Shown here: positions 19,136 through 29,900 of the stretch, piece after piece
Position numbering within the stretch: position 1 is the stretch's first letter
Layout: each line of letters starts with the position of its first letter
Assembly (NCBI GenBank): GCA_950097015.1
Contig: CATNEN010000029.1
Location: forward strand, 6,095,501-6,159,500
DNA length: 64,000 nt
Reading direction: 5' to 3'
Origin: Macrostomum hystrix
Lineage: Eukaryota > Platyhelminthes > Macrostomidae
Position numbers and translations under genes: made by a program
The notes under the pieces: model-generated
Database searches by the model: none
What the model was told of the DNA's origin: nothing
The model's input: the letters and a program-made list of their open reading frames with translations, nothing else

Positions 19136-20143
19136 TATCAGATGCAACTGTTTTCTAATTTTCTAACTATTTTCTAACCCAACATAATTTAAGCGCACTT
19201 TTTAGCCTTTACCTCTTTACCTAAATCTACTACGAGCATAATGCTGCACTACCCAAAAAAATTTTCATTTGTATTTCAAGGACTACTAAACAACACAAAC
19301 TAAACTACTAAACTTACTTGTTTAGTAAGTCCTTGTTGTATTTATGGTACACTGTTACTCATTACTCGTTACTCATGTTATGTATTCCTATTTATTTTTA
19401 ATGCACTCACAAATATTCGAGCATGCATGCTCCTTAGATTTACCCTCTTTATTAGATCTCTTTTTCGGGACCCCCTCCCTTGTATATTTTTCCCTAATAT
19501 TCCTCCCAATCAGTACCAAATATTGCCTAATATTGAAACATTTTTTTCTTATTTTTTATTCAATACCAGCTCAAATACTTTGAAGTGAAAAATCGAGGAA
19601 ATTCAATAAATTTTCTGTTAAATAGATTAAATTTCCCGTGGCAGAAGTCTTCGGAACCAGCGGGATCAACATCTTGTGGGAAATTCTTCTTTTTAACAAC
19701 AACTTAGACTACTCGAAGTTCTGCAAAAATGTAAAATTAGCATTCTTTGACAGAAACTTGCAGAAATAAGTTAATTTTATTAATTTTCTTTCCTTGATGC
19801 CTAAACGAACACGAAACTCCTTCAATGCTGCAACTTTCTAACCTCTTTGTTAAGAAGTAGATACATTTTTAAACGGGAAAACAAGTACGAAATATTCTGA
19901 TTGTTCGCGAGCCTGATAAAATTGGAGAGTGTGCACGATACGTCGCTTTCTATTGTTCTTAAAATTTGCCTGGATTATCGCATGCAAAACAATAAGCATT
20001 AAGTTTAAATAGCCGCACATTGCACCAGTCTTTACAGTAAACAAAACATTTTCTGGTTCCATTGGCATTGGCATTCGTTTTAAATTAGGCCTACAGCTTT
20101 GAGTTTGAAATAATAAATCTAGCAAAGCCTAACTATAAATAAA
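19136..20143. other. Intergenic, 5' flank of the POLDIP3-like gene
   Basis: AT-rich; no convincing ORF. The open minus-strand stretch at 19850-20125 lacks an ATG start and any recognisable motif. The actual promoter of the next gene was not identified. Confidence 0.5.
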
Positions 20144-23100
20144 ATGGATGTCAGCTTGGATGAGATTATAAAGCAAAAGAAACTATCGATGTAAGTTTAT
20201 AACTACATTTTTCGTTATGCTAGCTTTAAATTAGCAACACAACACCCATTAGAGACTGTTCCATCTGTGGCATTGGAGCCATCTATCTCTACTCTAATCC
20301 TATCTGGTACATGTGTATAGCAGCCAGATGTGGAGGCTTAAGCCTCTTTTTTCTGACATGCAGCAAATTATAAAATTTACTTATATTACTTAAATTACCT
20401 ATAATGTAAGCATTTCAGAGCAGCCTTCTTGTTGCTAGGTTCTGCTTTTGCCACTGGTCAGCAGTGCACATATTTTGATTTCAAATTAGGAAGATTGCTG
20501 GTTGAAATATTTTAAAGAGAAAGGAAGAGTGAGGATAGAAGGTGGGAAAAGATCATGCAAAGGGAATGGAAGGAGGGAGAGTGAGGGACGGTAAGAAAGG
20601 AAAGAGACAGGAAAAGGGAGACATTTTTGAGGGATGAAGCAAATAGTGAAATAATAGCCTATGAGCTATCCTTTGTTCTCCTATCCTCTAGAACAGATTC
20701 CAGTGGAAGTCATTCACTCCTACCTCAATATTCGCCATTAGACAGGTGGCAACCTCCTCTCATCCATGGAGCATGTCAAAGCTGCTATTCTGCATGCTAA
20801 ACCCTATTGAAATGGTCTTGTATCTCAAACTGCCAAAAAGGCAAGATATGACTTTTTTGATTAATTAAAACAAAATATACAACAATGCCCAAATTCAACT
20901 ACTTAGATGAAGATAGAGAGTAGAAGTAGTTTGAAAAAATTATAAGCATGCAATGTGGTTGTGGCAATCCTACACTTCCGTTCGGTAAATTATTTTGAAA
21001 AGGCGTGTTAAATAACAATGTAACCAAACAAAACTGAAACAGTGGAACATGGTAGCAGTCTGTTAGAGCGCATAGTCACTTAGAGTGTGTCTGCAGGTCA
21101 TTAAGGTGTCTACAATGGATAGTAATGTCCAATCCAGTACAGGATAGCCCCAAATGGACATTGGGGATACAGACGACGCCAGAGAAATTCCTCAATGTGT
21201 GCGTCGAAGAGAGCGTCACTCGTGCCATGCATGTTGCGGATCTTGCGCTTCGCGTTGAGCGAACTCTGTTCACTCAAACTTTTGGCCATAGACACATTGC
21301 CAATCGACGTCATTTGACTCGGTGGTACGAATTCAAATGTGAAAATAATTTACCGAACAGAAGTGTAGGATTGCCTGTGTTGTTTAATGTGCAGTCTGTC
21401 CCACACAAAAATATTTATTTCCTAATAGGCCTATGTTTTCCTAAAGCTATAGGAATTTATTTCCTATAGTTTAAGCCAATAGTATATTAGGGTGTAAGAC
21501 AGACCCCATGTTAAACCTCATTTACTTACTTTAAGTTTAAAAGTCAGTAGTAAGAGATAGCTGTATCTTTTGTGCAGGACAGATTGCACTTTAAACCACA
21601 TGTTGCTCACCATCCTAAATTTGTGCATTGCTGTGTATATTAGTTTTAACAGTAAAAAAATACATCTAGCCAATCAGAGTTTAGTTGGTGATCTTAGATG
21701 TTAACTGTATTTTAATGTAGTTTTTTAAATGTAGAAAAACACACAATTTAACATGTGGCAATGTCAAATACATTGCAATGTGGCATTTAGAGTACACATT
21801 CATGGCACTACCATATTTTTTTCATTCATTTCATTTTCTTAGCTAAAATGAAAAATTATTTTACCTTAGTAAGTTTTTTAAGCTAATTCTTATTAACAAT
21901 TTAAGTCCATTAAGCCAATTCTCTGTAGCTATGCCTATGCCCAAAATGCCTTACTGCTGAGTGAAGCTCAACTGAATTGGTTTAAAGGCCAGACATTACT
22001 GCTCTACTATTTAGTCCCAGCCAACAATGTTAATATCATTTTTTAAATTTAAAGCTTGATAGCTCTTATGTCTGAGACTTATATAAATTCTAGCACTTAA
22101 ATAAATGCTAATTTATCCGGTTCTGTAGTTCAATTCAAAGCAAGGCACTTTATCACGTGATTAAATCCATCTTCTAAACAAAAATGCTTTGATTATACAC
22201 AGGCCAAAGCGTAAGCCTGGTCAGCAGAAGCAACAGCCGCAGCGTCGGCAGCAACAGCAGCAGCAGCGCGGTCAGGGAACAGTGAAGCGCCAGCAGCAGG
22301 TTGGCGACGCGCGCGATCGGATCAGCAAGCTGCGCAAGCAGAGCCTCATTGGCCAGGACGCGCGGGGTCGCATTCAGCAACGCAAACGGTTGAACATCAA
22401 GGACGCCAGGCAACTGCTTGCCGGCGGTAAGAAGCAGCTGCCGCGGACTGGGACAACTGCGCCAGCTCAGCAGCAGCTGCAGGCGGTGAGGCGTCAGGCG
22501 GCCGGTCCGGCCGCTGGCCTAGTTAGCGCCGGGCCGCTTGTAGTGCCCAAGAAAGTTGTGGCCAACAATCTCTACAGGCAGAGGCCGGCGCCGCCGCCGC
22601 AGTTGGAATACGAAGATGACGACGATTATTCGGCTGCCAGACAGCGGCCTGGTCTGGCTCGTTTGATTCCCGTCCAAGTGTCCAGACAGAGGCGCGAGCG
22701 CAGTCGTTCGCCAGTCCGTCGCTATGCTCCGCCGCCAACTCAGCCGCTGCCGCCGCCGCCGCCTCCGACAGCTGCCCAGTCGTCTTCTTCGGCTACTATA
22801 GTGCAGGCCTACAAAGTTTCTATAAATAATTTGCACACAGGTGTGACGCGCGAGGACATCTACGAATTATTCTCCAGTGTTGGTCAGGTGAGACTTGGCC
22901 AATTTAATTTTTTATTAGAGATTAGGCTAAGGAGATTAATACACTTTGCTAGCTCCGCATTGTTAGAGGGTGAGTGGCCGAGAATTTAACGCGTTTGCTT
23001 CTCGCACCAAGGTCCTCGATTCCGCGGCGAGGCCACATTTATTTGGGGCGCAGCCGCGGAGAGAAGTCTTGGGGGCTTGTCGTGCAATTGCCCCCCTCAA

Positions 23101-23668
23101 GGGGCCCACCCCCATGGCACAGTGAGATTGTACACTGGCGACACTGCCTTTCGATGAGAAAGTCAGGGCAGAAGTACACACCTGTGTGAGTGTGTGCCTA
23201 CGTACAGCATTTGTGTAGTGTGTGCTCAGAAGTCAGCGAAATGAAAAAAACATTGCCTCATCGCTGGCTACGGGTCTAGTGTCACCAAATGATGTGCCAG
23301 TGCCCGCAACCCCCTGCAATAATAATTATTACTAAACCGCATTGTTTGTCCGCCTTCATAAGGTAAAAAAGTGCGTCCTGCTGCAGCCGGGCGCTGCCGA
23401 GGTAGTCTATCCATCGAAGGAGCACGCTCTGGCTGCTATTCGGCGCTACGACAGGCGCGAACTGGACGGCATGCCGATGCAGCTTCGCTTGTCGGTTGTC
23501 GGCATTAAGGTCCACGCTGCTAGCGGAGCCGGCGGCGGCAGCTCTGCCAGGTCGTCAGCCGCTGGGGCTATCGACGAACGAGCGGTGCGGGCCGCTCTGT
23601 TTCGCACTGGCGAAGATCATCGTCACCACAGCGGCGGCAGGCCGGTTAACTTCAAAGTGTCCGTCTGA
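20144..23668 (+). CDS. POLDIP3: POLDIP3/SKAR-like RRM protein
   Basis: Three exons: 20144-20190, 22203-22887 and 23363-23668 (345 aa, phases match). The N-terminus MDVSLDEIIKQKK matches the SLDELI motif of POLDIP3 and ALY-family UAP56-binding proteins. A Gln/Arg-rich region follows with DAR-type repeats (GDARDRISKLR, GQDARGRI, KDARQLL), as in POLDIP3. Then comes an RNA-recognition motif split by intron 2: RNP2-like VSINNLHTGV and an RNP1-like AAEVVYPSKEHA. The C-terminus (AVRAALFRTG...NFKVSV) resembles the POLDIP3 end ILKALF...EFKIKL. The family couples spliced mRNA, the exon-junction complex and TREX export to S6K1-linked translation. Poly(A) signal AATAAA at about 23753. Intron 1 holds a MITE and intron 2 a SINE. 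It is shorter than the human protein (about 421 aa). Confidence 0.85.
20963..21375 (-). mobile_element. 413 bp TIR element with ISXO2/Merlin-like transposase fragment
   Basis: Terminal inverted repeats of about 34 bp (GGCAATCCTACACTTCCGTT... at 20963-20996; its reverse complement at 21342-21375) differ at one clear position. Flanks tgtggttgt and tgtgttgtt resemble an imperfect 8-9 bp target duplication. Internally, minus-strand codons (about 21313-21110) read an AHIEEFLWRRL block that resembles the conserved C-terminal 'H-x-x-x-E-x-(F/M)-W-R' of ISXO2-like/Merlin transposases. Only this fragment remains, so it is a non-autonomous deletion derivative. Confidence 0.65.
22970..23335 (+). repeat. 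tRNA-derived SINE, copy 2
   Basis: Homologous to 529-894 across the whole length, with A box TGGCCGAG (about 22975), B box GTCCTCGATTCC, a shared body (for example ggcgaggccacatttatttg) and an AAT-rich tail. It lies in POLDIP3-like intron 2 and ends only about 27 nt before the 3' splice site of the last exon. Confidence 0.8.
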
Positions 23669-25502
23669 TGCTGGCTGATCTAATCTATTTTAGTCTGAAT
23701 TGCAGCGACTTTACCAGTTTTTTTCCTTCGCTACCTAACAAATCGCATTGATAATAAAGTTGTCTCTGTAAGTAGCTTTGGTAGCTTCTAAATTACATAT
23801 TTTGTTTAAATACTTGGCCCAACAAGAAGTCGATTGTTAGCACTTAAAATTAGTTGTTTATATTAAATTGTCTCTCTCGTCTGTGCATTGTACCCTGTGT
23901 CTGTAAATTACCTTGAGCTGAAATATTGTTCTGTACTTTAACGTCTTACAGTACCAGCTCTCGCCATTATTACTATTTGCCTAGCATTCAATTCCCTATT
24001 TAGCCTACTAATAGTAGACTTGTTGCTTATCATGCCACATTTTAATAGTTTTTAAGCTGCTAGTTAAATATATTAATTGTCGAAAATATCTCCCCGTGTC
24101 GCTTGCAGATCGTCGATCGGAATCTAAGGTTAAAAATATCTGTTTGGGGAAATGGTGACAGAAAAGGCCAGTAAAACAAATCGCTTTGTGAAAATTATTG
24201 CTATTCTCAATCACTATGCCACTACTTTAAGTAGCAATAAAACTAAGTTGTCTTGAAATTTGTAAAATGCACTGAACAACTCGCTTATGTTGCGCGACTG
24301 TCCGTCGGTCTGAAAAATCGTCAATAACAAATCATTGCTTGGCGTAATACTCGTAGTACAGCCATCGCACCCTTGGCGAAGAGCAATGGAACCTGTTGTT
24401 TCTTTATATCAAACTAGCTATCTTCTCTATGGTTCCTTTGTTGGCCATTGTGACGCTCAAGGCTGGGAATCACGCCTGCCACGACAATGAGGCTGGGTCT
24501 TACTGTCAATGATTTATCAATTATATTTCTTGAAGAGAGGTAAGGTACGCTACGAAAGAGGCAACACTTATAAAGCGGACTTTGGGGAAACATTAAATCT
24601 TTAGTCGATGGTAATAATAATAATAATAAAGGATAAAAATTCCTTCGACATATTGTAAACATTGGAGATAGTCTGTGTGGGTGTAATAGTTAAGGTGTTA
24701 TTTCAACACAGAGGGTCAGATTGCTATGGGGTGAAACACGGGTCGGTGGCGGCACTCTCGAGTACTCCTGGGTGGCTCTGGCACGGGTGCAGTTGAAGTT
24801 TTGTATTCGGGCCCTGGAACTGAAGGCTCAGTTTTTTCGCTGTGTTGCGAACTCGGTGCATGATTTAGTCCACTTTTGGGACAGCTCGTCACTGGTTCGC
24901 TGGTACAGAACAGTCTCGCCTTGCTGGAAACTGGAGACCACTGGTCCTTACTGGTCTTTACATCCACAACGATATTACCAGCACGTGGAACAAGGCCCAA
25001 TCCATATGCTGCCTCTGAAATGCGTACGTCGTGGTAGGCCACTCGTCACGATCATGAGCTAATCTTGACTGTAGACGGCTGCAAATGGAGGGTTCGACAT
25101 CAGAGGCGGAGCGCATCTCTGGCCACCAGCATGACAGGGCCATGTAATTGTAGTCCGAGACATCCGAGTGGTGTGGGTTTGCATACTGCTGGCATTATGC
25201 AAAGCAAGGTGATCACAACTATGCTTCAACGCCTTCAACCGGTTTCAATAGGTCATTAGCGGTTTATCGTGGCTTATAAGAGACACCGTGGTTCACGTCC
25301 ACCCTTGGTACTAATAGTAACAGTAATAACATATGCCTAAACTGGCGGAAGATTTGCTAAAATGTAGGAAAAGAGGAGAATAATCAATAATCAAGACAAT
25401 CATAACGTTATTATGTTCACAATCAAGATAACGCAGAATTTTCATCATTTAATCACGTGATTAGGCTTTCGTAAGAAGCTAAAAAAATCTGCAAAACTGT
25501 AC
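23669..25502. other. 3' flank / intergenic, no gene recognised
   Basis: Contains the POLDIP3-like poly(A) signal, a TAA microsatellite near 24611-24629 and a GC-richer stretch (24700-25260). That stretch has open frames on both strands (24721-25062 plus, 25042-24716 minus) but no recognisable domain or splice context. Confidence 0.45.
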
Positions 25503-25519
25503 CGCCCCCGGGTGGGCTC

Positions 25520-25556
<37 letters not shown>

Positions 25557-25576
25557 GCCGATTGCGCCACGGAGGC
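25503..25576 (-). tRNA. tRNA-Asn (GTT)
   Basis: The minus strand folds as a canonical 74 nt cloverleaf: acceptor GCCTCCG/CGGGGGC (one T-G pair), D-arm with TGGCGCAATCGG, anticodon loop CTGTTAACC with GTT, TpsiC arm GTTCGAGCC. Nearly identical in sequence to other animal tRNA-Asn genes. T-runs follow the 3' end (about 25493 and 25480), as expected for polymerase III termination. Confidence 0.97.
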
Positions 25577-26639
25577 CGCTGATCGAGGGCGCAGTTTTAA
25601 TAAATTTTATAACATAAATTTGGTTTTAAGTTGAAAACAACTATTTTTGGTAAAAAAAACTATAATTTTATGCTATTACAAGGACAGTATGATTTTAAGG
25701 CACATGAATAACCTAAACATGACATTTCTTACAAGTCTAAGAGTAGGCTCGATATTCTACTCTGTTTGAATGCAAGTAGCATTCAATGTATTTAATCTCC
25801 CTTTTTGAAATTATAGCCATCCAATTTCCAAGAATGGGGTTGAGTCTCCATTCCATTGGATAAGACCTGAATAAATCAATACGTAGGAGGGCTTTTGCCA
25901 CGGGGTTGGCGAGACACGGGAGAACATCGCTTAGTAAGAAAATTGAGGATGCCTGCCTGCCTGTCTGCCCTACCCCGGCTCCAAATCCCGCCTCTAACCC
26001 TATGCCTTTCTTCTCTGCCTCTGCCTCACTGTACAGACAGCGCTGTTCGGCCTGCTTTGGAAAGAGAGGCAAGGGAGATGAGTGACGAGGGAAGGGTATT
26101 GCTGCCTGTTTGAACGAAGAGGCGCGGATCGTGAAGGCAGACAGAAAGGCATTTCCACACTAGAAATCCCTTCCTCCCTTCTGTCCCACTTCTCTCCCAT
26201 TTCCCATTCCGTTCGTTCACCGATTTTCTCGTCCCTCGCTGTCCCGTGCCCTAGCTCCCTCTCCACAGTCAGGCCCTGCTGGCCTTACCAACCCGCCGAG
26301 AGAAAGAGTGAGAGGAGAGACTAGACACCCTATAGACTGGAGAATAGAGCGCAGGAGAATAGACTAGAGCAGTGTGACAGCGCACTGGAACCTCCGCAGC
26401 CCCGGCCGTCATCAGCACAATCTCCTCCCCCTCTGACCCCTCCAACCCTGATCCTCATTCTCCCTGCCCCACCAACCCGGCAGTTCTTCTGGCAGTATCG
26501 CAGCTGCAGCTGCAGGCAGAAGAGAGGCATTTGTTATCGCGGGCTCAGATCCCTCCTCCCCCCACGCGCGCGCGGGCAAGGAGCCAACTCTGAGCTCCCA
26601 GGACTTTCTAACGCCTAGATTTCTTTTGTAGACCTTGTC
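25577..26639. other. Intergenic, CT/GA-rich 5' region of ARID2
   Basis: From about 25870 to 26600 the sequence is pyrimidine/purine-biased (runs such as cttcctcccttctgtcccac and cccctctgacccctcc). No gene recognised. Probably promoter and 5' UTR sequence of the next gene. Confidence 0.45.
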
Positions 26640-26985
26640 GTATGACAGTTAAATAGTTCGAAAGAAATCTTTGTTATAAACAAGATAGTAATGGATCACT
26701 AGCATTAGTTCAATTAATAATCAACCAAGGACAAAGGTAAGTAAAAGTTCTCCTATGCCTTTCTTCTTTTTTGTTCCTCACATTTTATCTCTTGAGTTAT
26801 TTAATATTCTATAGAATAATAATAAAATTATTTACTTTGATCTTGGTAGAAATAACAGATCCACTTCGATGAAAGATCATTGATGAAAAATAGATTCAAT
26901 CGTCATTATATTGAGAAAGTAATTTAGTATTGTGTGATTTTATTACCTATTTTATTTATTCACTTTTATTTTTTCAGGTGACAAA

Positions 26986-29900
26986 ATGAATCGTAAATGC
27001 AAGCGGCAACTCCAGCAACAACTGCTGGCTAGACCCGAGCTCACTGACATTGACAGGAACCAGTTTGAGGTGCAGTTGAGGGACTTTCACAATGCGAGGA
27101 AGTGAGCAACTTAGAAAATTTTATTTTTTCATAAATTTTTGTTTACTGAATTGAAAATTGGAGCCAAAAATTCCGGGATTCACCTATTTAATGCTAACCC
27201 CCCGACCCGGCCGCCGGGAATCCCCGTGTTGCTATTTTTAGAACGCCGTTCTTGCACGCCCCGATCGTGTTCGGCAGGCGCGTTGACTTTCTCAGGCTGT
27301 ACAATGCGGTGGCCAGGCTGGGCGGATTCAGACGGGTTTGTTCTGCTTTTCTGCGCGCCCTGAGCGCGGGAGCACTAGCACTGCGTTCCTTTATGTGAGT
27401 AATTTCGTATCCATGGGACACAGTGAAGCGAATTTATATGCTTGCAGGTGTGCGAGAATCAACAATGGTACCTGGTGTTAGAGTCCGTTGGATTTCGTCG
27501 GTACTGCATCAACGCTGATCTATCCATTCGCCTGGTGTACCAGCGCTATCTAGAGCCCTATGAGCGTTGGAAGCAACAGCAGCAGCAGCAGCAGCAGATC
27601 ACCGCGGCTGTAGCCGCTGCAGGCGGCACCGACGAGAACGGTTGTTGCTATGCGGTTGCTATGGATGATCGAAGCCGCAGCTGCCAGCCGGACGATGGCG
27701 GCGAATTGATGCGACTTCGACGGCATCAGGCGGCCGCAGCAGCTGAAGCGGCGCATTTGCAGGCCTACAATCTGCAGAATCATCTGCTACCGCCGCACCT
27801 CCGGGCACAGTGGAATCTTTCAGCGGAGCTGGTGGAACTGGACGAATACAGGCCGCTTGAACTGGCTCTGCTCAGCGGACTGCCTAACGAGTTGGACTTC
27901 GCCATCAACGCCTGCCTGCTGATCTCAAGCCAGACGGGCCCCGGATCGCTGCAGCTGGAGAGAAATCCGCGAATCGTCGAGCTACTGGCAGCACATGCCG
28001 GGGTGTTTGAGCACGGTGAGGCCTGGCAGCGGGGGGTCAGGAATGAGTCAGAGTCAAGGATGGTGAATGAGAGTTAGGGATAGTGAATGGCAGTCAGGGA
28101 TGGTGAATGAGAGTCAGGGATAGTGAATGAGAGTCAGGGATAATGAATGAGAGTAATGGATAGTGAATGAGAGTCAGGGATAGTGAATGGCAGTCAGGGA
28201 TAGTGAATGGCAGTCAGGGATAGTGAATGGGAGTCAGGGATAGTGAATGGCAGTCAGGGATAGTGAATGGCAGTCAGGGATAGTGAATGGGAGTCAGGGA
28301 TAGTGAATGGCAGTCAGGGATAGTGAATGAGAGTCATGGATAATGAATGAGAGTCATGGATAGTGAATGAGAATCAGGGATTGTGAATGAGAGTCAGATA
28401 TTGTGAATGAGAGTCAGGGATAGTGAATGGCAGTCAGGGATAGTGTATGGCAGTCAGGGATAATGAATGGCAGTCAGGGATAGTGAGTGGCAGTCAGGGA
28501 TAGTGAATGGGAGTCAGGGATAGTGAATGGCAGTCAGGGATAGTGAATGGCAGTCAGGGATAGTGAGTGGCAGTCAGGGATAGTGAATGGCAGTCAGGGA
28601 TAGTGAGTGGCAGTCAGGGATAGTGAGTGGCAGTCAGGGATAGTGAGTGGCAGTCAGGGATAGTGAATGGCAGTCAGGGATAGTGAATGAGAATCAGGGA
28701 TTGTGAATGAGAGTCAGATATTGTGAATGAGAGTCAGGGATAGTGAATGGCAGTCAGGGATAGTGTATGGCAGTCAGGGATAGTGAATGGCAGTCAGGGA
28801 TAGTGAATGGCAGTCAGGGATAGTGAATGAGAATCAGGGATTGTGAATGAGAGTCAGATATTGTGAATGAGAGTCAGGGATAGTGAATGGCAGTCAGGGA
28901 TAGTGTATGGCAGTCAGGGATAAGGAATGGCAGTCAGGGATAGTGAGTGGCAGTCAGGGATAGTGAATGGGAGTCAGGGATAGTGAATGGCAGTCAGGGA
29001 TAGTGAATGGCAGTCAGGGATAGTGAGTGGCAGTCAGGGATAGTGAATGGCAGTCAGGGATAGTGAGTGGCAGTCAGGGATAGTGAGTGGCAGTCAGGGA
29101 TAGTGAATGGCAGTCAGGGATAGTGAGTGGCAGTCAGGGATAGTGAGTGGCAGTCAGGGATAGTGAATGGCAGTCAGGGATAGTGAGTGGCAGTCAGGGA
29201 TAGTGAATGGCAGTCAGGGATAGTGAGTGGCAGTCAGGGATAGTGAGTGGCAGTCAGGGATAGTGAATGGCAGTCAGGGATAGTGAGTGGCAGTCAGGGA
29301 TAGTGAGTGGCAGTCAGGGATAGTGAATGGCAGTCAGGGATAGTGAATGGCAGTCAGGGATAGTGAATGGCAGTCAGGGATAGTGAGTGGCAGTCAGGGA
29401 TAGTGAGTGGCAGTCAGGGATAGTGAATGGGATTCATTTTTGTATATGAGCAATCAAGCTACTCAGCTACTGTTCTAATTTCCAGGTGCCAGCTCATATA
29501 TAAGCCTGACAGAGCGGTGGAGACGCCAAGGCGGAGCAAACATTATCGATGTAAGTCTTATTGGAAATCTCTAAAAAATGAGTTGCGAAACTGGGCTGTG
29601 TTCAGGTCGAATTCCAGTTCAGAAGGGACTAATTATATCTAGCTCAACCAACAACAGTCTGACAGATTAAGTGTCACCGTGTATACTGACCTAGTGACTG
29701 ACTGACCTACATCTATGACAACTACTCTGTGTATAAGAAATTTGTTTTATTCATCGGATATGTATCGAAAAATGTATTGAAAGAAACTGCGAACAAGTAA
29801 AAAATGTTCGGTTGTTGCGTAACTTCCGATATTTATAGAAAAATCAGTGTTGCTCTCATATGTTAATATATGTTCTGTTATGTTCTCATTTTGCGATCAT

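Noticed and set aside
19850-20125. Minus-strand 91-codon ORF upstream of the POLDIP3-like gene
   Set aside because: It begins at a TTG, ends in AT-rich sequence and has no recognised motif; likely chance.
5645-21310. Recurrent CCATAGAC octamer (for example near 5768, 5870, 8850, 21287) as a dispersed element
   Set aside because: Four or so hits on 64 kb is close to chance for an 8-mer on both strands, and flanks do not align.
24716-25062. Overlapping ORFs of ~110 codons on both strands
   Set aside because: No domain, no splice context and no coding-style preference between strands; left as intergenic.
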